NCBI GenBank assembly: GCA_900547655.1
Contig: URHQ01000082.1
Span: 1-9,435 of the forward strand
Direction of reading: 5' to 3'
Length of the DNA stretch: 9,435 nucleotides
Origin: an uncultured Collinsella sp.
GTDB lineage: Bacteria > Actinomycetota > Coriobacteriia > Coriobacteriales > Coriobacteriaceae
Shown here: positions 5,471-9,435 of the stretch, in pieces
How positions within the stretch are numbered: the first letter of the stretch is position 1
Layout of the letters: every line of letters starts with the position of its first letter
Made by a program: the position numbers and the translations under genes
The notes under the pieces: generated by a model
Databases searched by the model: none
Told to the model about the DNA's origin: nothing
Seen by the model: the letters and a program-made list of their open reading frames with translations, nothing else

Positions 5471-7138
5471 ATGCCTACTGACATCGAAATCGCACGTTCC
5501 GTCACGCCGCTGCCCATTACCGAGGTGGCTAAGAACGCCGGCGTCGACGTAAAGCACCTGATTCCGTACGGCTTCGACAAGGCTAAGGTCGACTATTCAC
5601 TGCTCAACGAGCCGACCGATCACCAGGCCAAGCTCGTCCTCGTGACCGCTATCAACCCAACGCCTGCGGGCGAGGGCAAGACCACCACGACCATCGGTCT
5701 GGCTGATGGCCTGCGTCGTCGCGGCGTCAAGAGTGCCGTGGCCCTGCGCGAGCCTTCGCTCGGCCCCGTCTTTGGCGTTAAGGGCGGTGCTGCCGGCGGC
5801 GGCTGGGCTCAGGTCATCCCCATGGAGGATATCAACCTGCACTTTACCGGCGACTTCCACGCTATCGGTGCCGCCAATAACCTGCTGGCCGCCATGCTCG
5901 ACAACCATATTCAGCAGGGCAACCAGCTCGGTATTGACGTTAAGCGCATCACTTGGAAGCGCGTCGTCGATATGAACGACCGTCAGCTGCGCCACGTCAT
6001 CGACGGCATTGGCGGTAAGGCTCAGGGCGTGCCGCGCGAGGACGGCTTCGATATCACCGTCGCCTCCGAGGTCATGGCAATCCTGTGCCTGTCTACGAGC
6101 ATCAGCGACCTCAAGGAACGCTTGGGTGAGATTGTCGTCGGCTACAGCTTTGCCGGCGAGCCCGTCCGTGCCCGCGACCTTAAGGCCCAGGGTGCCATGG
6201 CCGCGTTGCTTAAGGACGCGCTCAAGCCCAACCTGGTGCAAACGCTCGAGGGCACGCCCGCGTTTGTCCACGGCGGTCCCTTCGCCAACATTGCCCACGG
6301 CTGCAACTCTATCATGGCCACGCGTATGGCGATGCGCTTTGGCGATGTCGCCATTACCGAGGCCGGCTTCGGCGCCGATCTGGGCGCCGAGAAATTCCTC
6401 GACATCAAGTGCCGCATGACGGGCGTTCGCCCCAGCGCTGTCGTGATCGTCGCGACCGCTCGTGCGCTGAAGTACAACGGCGGTGTTGCCAAGGCCGACC
6501 TCAACGAGGAGAACCTCGAGGCACTCAAGGCAGGCATGCCCAACCTGCTGCGTCACGTCGACAACATCCAGAACGTTTATGGTCTGCCCTGCGTGGTCGC
6601 CATCAACCGATTCCCGACGGACACCGAGGCCGAGCTTGCGCTCATCGAGTCCGAGTGCCAGAAGCTCGGCGTCAACGTTAAGCTTTCCGAGGTCTGGGCC
6701 AAGGGCGGCGAGGGCGCGCTCGAGCTGGCCGATGAGGTCATGCGTCTGATTGAGCAGCCGAGCGAGCTCAAGTTTGCCTATGAGGACGGCGCTGATGTCG
6801 CTGATGCCCTCGAGGCCGTTGCCACCAAGGTCTACCGCGCCGATGGCGTTGACTTTACGCCGGCCGCCAAGCGCCAGCTCGCCGAGCTGCGCGAGAATGG
6901 CTTTGGCAACCTGCCGGTGTGCGTCGCCAAGACGCAGTACAGCTTTAGCGACAACGCCAAGGCCCTGGGCGCTCCCGAGAACTTCCGCATCACGGTGCGT
7001 GAGCTCAAGGTTTCCGCCGGTGCCCACTTTGTGGTCGCACTGACTGGCAGCGTTCTGACCATGCCGGGCCTGCCCAAGGTCCCCGCGGCCGAGAACATCG
7101 ACGTCGACAACGACGGCAACATCACCGGCCTGTTCTAA
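5471..7138 (+). CDS. fhs: Formate-tetrahydrofolate ligase (10-formyl-THF synthetase)
   Basis: 555 residues, the usual length. The enzyme joins formate to tetrahydrofolate using ATP, giving 10-formyl-THF for purine synthesis, initiator Met-tRNA formylation and, in acetogens, the methyl branch of the Wood-Ljungdahl pathway; run backwards it can yield ATP. Visible signatures: the P-loop TPAGEGKTT (64-72), REPSLGPVFGVKGGAAGGG (93-111), the FTGDFHAIGAANN segment (125-137), the family signature FVHGGPFANIAHGCNS (265-280), and EAGFGADLGAEKF (297-309). ATG 5471 has GAAAGGA at 5458-5464 six bases upstream and matches the conserved N-terminus; the open frame reaching back to 5411 would translate the promoter region and is rejected. 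It has its own promoter and a strong terminator, so it appears monocistronic. Nothing in the window supplies the other folate enzymes, so the metabolic direction cannot be read from context. Confidence 0.98.
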   Translation: MPTDIEIARSVTPLPITEVAKNAGVDVKHLIPYGFDKAKVDYSLLNEPTDHQAKLVLVTAINPTPAGEGKTTTTIGLADGLRRRGVKSAVALREPSLGPVFGVKGGAAGGGWAQVIPMEDINLHFTGDFHAIGAANNLLAAMLDNHIQQGNQLGIDVKRITWKRVVDMNDRQLRHVIDGIGGKAQGVPREDGFDITVASEVMAILCLSTSISDLKERLGEIVVGYSFAGEPVRARDLKAQGAMAALLKDALKPNLVQTLEGTPAFVHGGPFANIAHGCNSIMATRMAMRFGDVAITEAGFGADLGAEKFLDIKCRMTGVRPSAVVIVATARALKYNGGVAKADLNEENLEALKAGMPNLLRHVDNIQNVYGLPCVVAINRFPTDTEAELALIESECQKLGVNVKLSEVWAKGGEGALELADEVMRLIEQPSELKFAYEDGADVADALEAVATKVYRADGVDFTPAAKRQLAELRENGFGNLPVCVAKTQYSFSDNAKALGAPENFRITVRELKVSAGAHFVVALTGSVLTMPGLPKVPAAENIDVDNDGNITGLF

Positions 7139-7163
7139 GCCTGCTGTCCATAGCTGCTAGCCC

Positions 7164-7199
7164 GCCCCGCCGCGCCCACAAGGCACGGCGGGGCTTTTT
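7164..7199 (+). terminator. Rho-independent terminator of fhs
   Basis: A 9-bp GC-only stem pairs GCCCCGCCG (7164-7172) with CGGCGGGGC (7186-7194). After one C-A mismatch the stem can extend by three further pairs to a five-base loop. It is followed directly by TTTTT at 7195-7199. It starts 25 bases past the fhs stop. Confidence 0.9.
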
Positions 7200-7267
7200 G
7201 ATCCTTAGGCCCGCGCATGTCTTGTAGATACCGACGGACTCTGCCCATCATAGGCTTTTTGCGCGGG

Positions 7268-7273
7268 TAGAAT
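7268..7273 (+). promoter_or_regulatory. Probable -10 element for the PASTA-like membrane protein gene
   Basis: TAGAAT matches the -10 consensus at five of six positions and lies 45 bases before the start codon. No good -35 is seen 16-18 bases upstream. It sits downstream of the fhs terminator, so the gene should have its own transcript. Confidence 0.4.
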
Positions 7274-7318
7274 GCATGGATAACTTGAGGCTCACGCGCG
7301 ACGGAAAGGAATCGTTGC

Positions 7319-8308
7319 ATGGATCAGGACAAGACAACCGTGATGGGCGGCTACGGTTCCGCGCAGGCTGGCGATAGCGCCGATGCGACCCGCGTTGTTC
7401 CCAACCCCGGTTATACCGACCCCGCCGCGACGCAGCCTTCTGCCGAGCCCACCCGGGTTATGGGCTATGGCGACACGGCGCAGGATTCTTACGCTGCATC
7501 TTCGCAAGGCCCCTATGGCAACGCAGCTCCGGATCCGTTTGATTACGCGCCGCAGGATTCTTATGCTGCCTCGACGCCGAATCCCTATGATGACCTGCCG
7601 CAGAATCCCATTCCGCAGCCTCAGCAGACGACGTATATGCCTCGCACGGCGCAGCCTCGCTACGAGTCGCGGGAGCCGTATCGCGAGTACCCCAAGTCGA
7701 TTCCGCAATATGGCGAGGACGAGGAGAAGAAGCCGTCGCGTTCGTCGAGCGTGATCAAGAAGATCCTCATCGTGCTGGCGATCTTCTTTGCGCTGTCGGT
7801 TGTGTTTGCCATCGTGTCGGGCATGCTCAACAAGCGAGGGAGTTCAACGGCCGATACCACTGCCGAGCAAACTGAGTCCGCCTCGTCTAGCGCCGTCGAT
7901 CTGAGCGATATCCCGGGGCAGTACTGGTCCAACGCCAAGAAGATCCTCAAGTCGCGCGGCGCCGATCTTTCGAATGCCGTGGTCCTTACTGATGATGGCT
8001 CAACGCCCGTCGTCGATGCCAACTGGGTCGTTACTTCTGCCTACTATAACGACAACGGCAACCTCGAAATTCAACTCACGCACAAGAACAGCTCGGGCAA
8101 CTCGTCCGACGGCCAAAGCGGTACCGACAGTTCGAGCTCCAATACGCTGGAGGACTTGAGCAACAAGGCACAGGAGTTGGGAGACAAGGCGCAAGAGCTG
8201 GGCGACACGGCACAAAACCTGGGCGATACCGCGCAGAACTTGGGCGGCATGGCGACGGATGCCTGGAACGCCCTGCAAAACGGCATCTCGGGCGCGCAGG
8301 GAAACTAG
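7319..8308 (+). CDS. Single-pass membrane protein: disordered T-x-V head, PASTA-like outer domain, heptad-repeat tail
   Basis: 329 residues, no named family recognised. ATG 7319 follows GGAAAGGA (7303-7310) by 8 bases. Residues 1-143 are low-complexity, rich in Pro, Gln, Tyr, Asp and Ala, with no hydrophobic stretch. They contain three T-x-V motifs (TTVMGGYG at 6-13, TRVV at 24-27, TRVMGYG at 45-51) and a repeated QDSYAAS (55-61 and 79-85). A basic patch (SSVIKK) leads into one transmembrane helix at about 147-170; the lysines suggest the head is cytoplasmic. A Ser/Thr-rich spacer precedes residues 194-256, which resemble a PASTA domain (DLSDIPGQYWSNAKKILKSR, then a strand-rich half ending EIQLTH). 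The tail from 280 has seven-residue repeats of L-G-D-x-A-Q-x. PASTA domains in other bacteria bind peptidoglycan or beta-lactams in Ser/Thr kinases and related proteins. Inference: an envelope sensor or anchor whose head is a substrate of a Ser/Thr kinase or ligand of an FHA domain. Confidence 0.85.
   Translation: MDQDKTTVMGGYGSAQAGDSADATRVVPNPGYTDPAATQPSAEPTRVMGYGDTAQDSYAASSQGPYGNAAPDPFDYAPQDSYAASTPNPYDDLPQNPIPQPQQTTYMPRTAQPRYESREPYREYPKSIPQYGEDEEKKPSRSSSVIKKILIVLAIFFALSVVFAIVSGMLNKRGSSTADTTAEQTESASSSAVDLSDIPGQYWSNAKKILKSRGADLSNAVVLTDDGSTPVVDANWVVTSAYYNDNGNLEIQLTHKNSSGNSSDGQSGTDSSSSNTLEDLSNKAQELGDKAQELGDTAQNLGDTAQNLGGMATDAWNALQNGISGAQGN
7481..7573 (+). repeat. Pair of 21-base direct repeats encoding QDSYAAS
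   Basis: Copies at 7481-7501 and 7553-7573, 72 bases apart, agree at 18 of 21 positions; the three differences are in third codon positions or the last Ser codon. They lie in the disordered head of the membrane protein and probably reflect an internal duplication of a Tyr/Pro/Gln-rich segment (compare YGNAAPDP with NPYDDLPQ after each copy). Confidence 0.7.
8156..8260 (+). repeat. Five 21-base tandem units encoding a heptad L-G-D-(K/T)-A-Q-(E/N)
   Basis: Units begin at 8156, 8177, 8198, 8219 and 8240 and encode LSNKAQE, LGDKAQE, LGDTAQN, LGDTAQN and LGGMATD. Leu and Ala recur every seven residues, giving one hydrophobic face, as in a coiled coil or amphipathic helix. Codons for the same residues differ between units (GCA/GCG, CAG/CAA, TTG/CTG), so the repetition is kept at protein level rather than being a recent DNA slippage. 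A degenerate sixth unit (AWNALQN) follows. Confidence 0.85.
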
Positions 8309-8326
8309 CAGACGAGCGGAGCGGGG

Positions 8327-9435
8327 CTACAGCTGCTCGGCCGGACGCTCGGGCGAGCTAAAGCCCGAATCAAACGTGACGACGCATGAGACGTCGGGCC
8401 GGCGCTCGTGCACGATGCGCGTGACGAGCTCCAGCAGCTCCTCGTCGGATATGTCAAAGCCGTCGGGACGCACCAGGTCAAACGAAACGAACCCGTCGTG
8501 CTCGTGCAGGTCGTGGATGGAGAGCGCGGGATCGATCTGCATGACGCCGCGCTTGACCCAGCCGCGCAGGTCGTCGCCAGTGGTGGCGATGGGGTCGCAG
8601 TGCAGCGTGATATCGATGCCCATCTGGCGCTTGATGTCGTGCTCGATGGTGTCCAGAATCTCGTGGTGCTCAAATGCGTCGCCCTCGCCGGGCATCTCCA
8701 CGTGGGCGCTGGCAAACTGACGACCGGGGCCGTAGTCGTGCACCATGAGGTCGTGCGTACCCAAGACCTGCGGATAGGACATGATCTTGTCGCGGATTGC
8801 CTGGACGAGCTTGGGGTCGGGCGCTTGCCCCAGCAACGGGCTGATGGCGTCACGCACTAGGCCCATGCCGCTGATGCAGATAAAGATGCCCACACCCAGG
8901 CCTGCCCAGCCATCGAGGTCAAAGCCGGTCGTCTGCGAAATAAGCGCCGCCACCAAGACCGAGCCCGAGGTGATGACGTCGTTTTTGGAGTCCTGTGCCG
9001 TGGCGATGAGCGTCTCCGAGTCGATGCGATCGCCCAGCGTGCGGTTGAACGCTGCCATCCAGAGCTTAACGAGCATGGACAGAACAAGGGCGGCCATGGA
9101 GAGCGCCGAATACACGGTGGGGGAAGGCTTGATGATCTTAGTGACCGACTCGAGGATCAGATTGATGCCGACGGCGCAAACCAGGACGGCGACGAACAGG
9201 CCGGCGAGGTACTCATAGCGACCGTGGCCATAGGGGTGGCCTTCGTCTGCCGGGCGGCTGGCAAGGCGGAACCCGAGCAGGCTCACGATGTTGCTCGAGG
9301 CATCGGAGAGGTTGTTGAAAGCGTCGGCGATGAGGGAGACGGAGCCGGCGAGCAGGCCCGCGATGCCCTTGGCCAGGCACAGGGTGATGTTGAGGCCAAT
9401 GCAGACGAGGCTTGCGGAAAAGCCCGCGTTGGTGC
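8327..9435 (-). CDS. Cation diffusion facilitator transporter, manganese-type metal site (start beyond window edge)
   Basis: The frame stays open to the last base; the conserved first helices (SVSLIADAFNNLSDASSN) lie upstream of the GTG at 9286, so that codon is internal and perhaps 15-25 N-terminal residues are missing. CDF proteins are dimeric proton-coupled exporters of divalent metals across the inner membrane. Seen: the post-TM2 motif RPADEGHPYGHGRYEY, six hydrophobic segments, and a cytoplasmic domain with HDLMVHDYGPGRQFASAHVE and ITLHCDPI. The TM2 site is N-x3-D (Asn codon 9314-9316, Asp 9302-9304) and the TM5 site D-x3-D (DSKND, 8978-8992). Zn exporters usually have His in one of these positions; Asn/Asp-only sites are typical of the Mn-exporting MntE-like group, so Mn2+ is the predicted substrate. 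A further ~85-residue C-terminal segment (HDLHEHDGFVSFDLV) is seen in many such proteins. It converges on the membrane-protein gene with 18 bases between stops and no hairpin there. Confidence 0.93.
   Translation of the reverse strand, partial: TNAGFSASLVCIGLNITLCLAKGIAGLLAGSVSLIADAFNNLSDASSNIVSLLGFRLASRPADEGHPYGHGRYEYLAGLFVAVLVCAVGINLILESVTKIIKPSPTVYSALSMAALVLSMLVKLWMAAFNRTLGDRIDSETLIATAQDSKNDVITSGSVLVAALISQTTGFDLDGWAGLGVGIFICISGMGLVRDAISPLLGQAPDPKLVQAIRDKIMSYPQVLGTHDLMVHDYGPGRQFASAHVEMPGEGDAFEHHEILDTIEHDIKRQMGIDITLHCDPIATTGDDLRGWVKRGVMQIDPALSIHDLHEHDGFVSFDLVRPDGFDISDEELLELVTRIVHERRPDVSCVVTFDSGFSSPERPAEQL

Noticed and set aside
5597..7027. 476-codon open frame on the - strand opposite fhs
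   Set aside because: It mirrors the biased codon use of fhs. The + strand product is a textbook Fhs with all signatures.
8309..8326. Shared bidirectional terminator between the converging genes
   Set aside because: The 18-base gap and its flanks show no strong inverted repeat or T tract.
9284..9286. GTG as the start of the CDF transporter
   Set aside because: The same frame upstream encodes conserved CDF helices including the TM2 metal-site residues, so the start is outside the window.

Overview
This is a GC-rich, gene-dense bacterial window with short intergenic gaps, AG-rich ribosome binding sites and occasional TTG starts. Gene content and protein style suggest a gut actinobacterium of the class Coriobacteriia, most likely Collinsella or a close relative. 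That assignment is inferred from protein similarity remembered from the families, not from a search. There is no sign of phage, insertion sequences, CRISPR or RNA genes, so the region reads as chromosomal backbone.

Layout on the + strand: (1) the last ~137 codons of a SNF2/Swi2-type helicase, cut by the window edge (1-413); (2) a 120-residue desulfoferrodoxin/superoxide reductase (515-877) that keeps the catalytic iron centre but has lost the N-terminal rubredoxin-like cysteines, followed by a hairpin terminator (923-955); (3) a 661-residue protein (995-2980) with the two-domain architecture of glutamine-dependent NAD+ synthetase, in which the signature residues of BOTH active sites appear replaced; (4) ruvC-ruvA-ruvB (3118-5326), the Holliday-junction resolvasome, joined by two one-base TGATG stop/start overlaps; (5) fhs, formate-tetrahydrofolate ligase (5471-7138), with its own promoter and a strong terminator (7164-7199); (6) a single-pass membrane protein (7319-8308) with a disordered cytoplasmic head carrying T-x-V motifs, a PASTA-like extracellular domain and a heptad-repeat tail. 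On the - strand, converging on the last gene with only 18 bases between stop codons, lies (7) a cation diffusion facilitator transporter (8327-9435, start outside the window) whose metal-site residues resemble the manganese-exporting branch.

Most genes are independent housekeeping or stress units: recombination repair (ruvCAB), one-carbon metabolism (fhs), oxygen defence (superoxide reductase) and metal efflux (CDF). The most unusual item is the NAD-synthetase-like protein: a long intact reading frame with the family fold but without the glutaminase Glu/Lys/Cys triad and without an intact SGGxDS ATP-pyrophosphatase loop, plus a C-terminal extension of about 110 residues ending in a Gly/Gln-rich tail. 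It looks like a conserved pseudoenzyme with a new role rather than a decaying gene.
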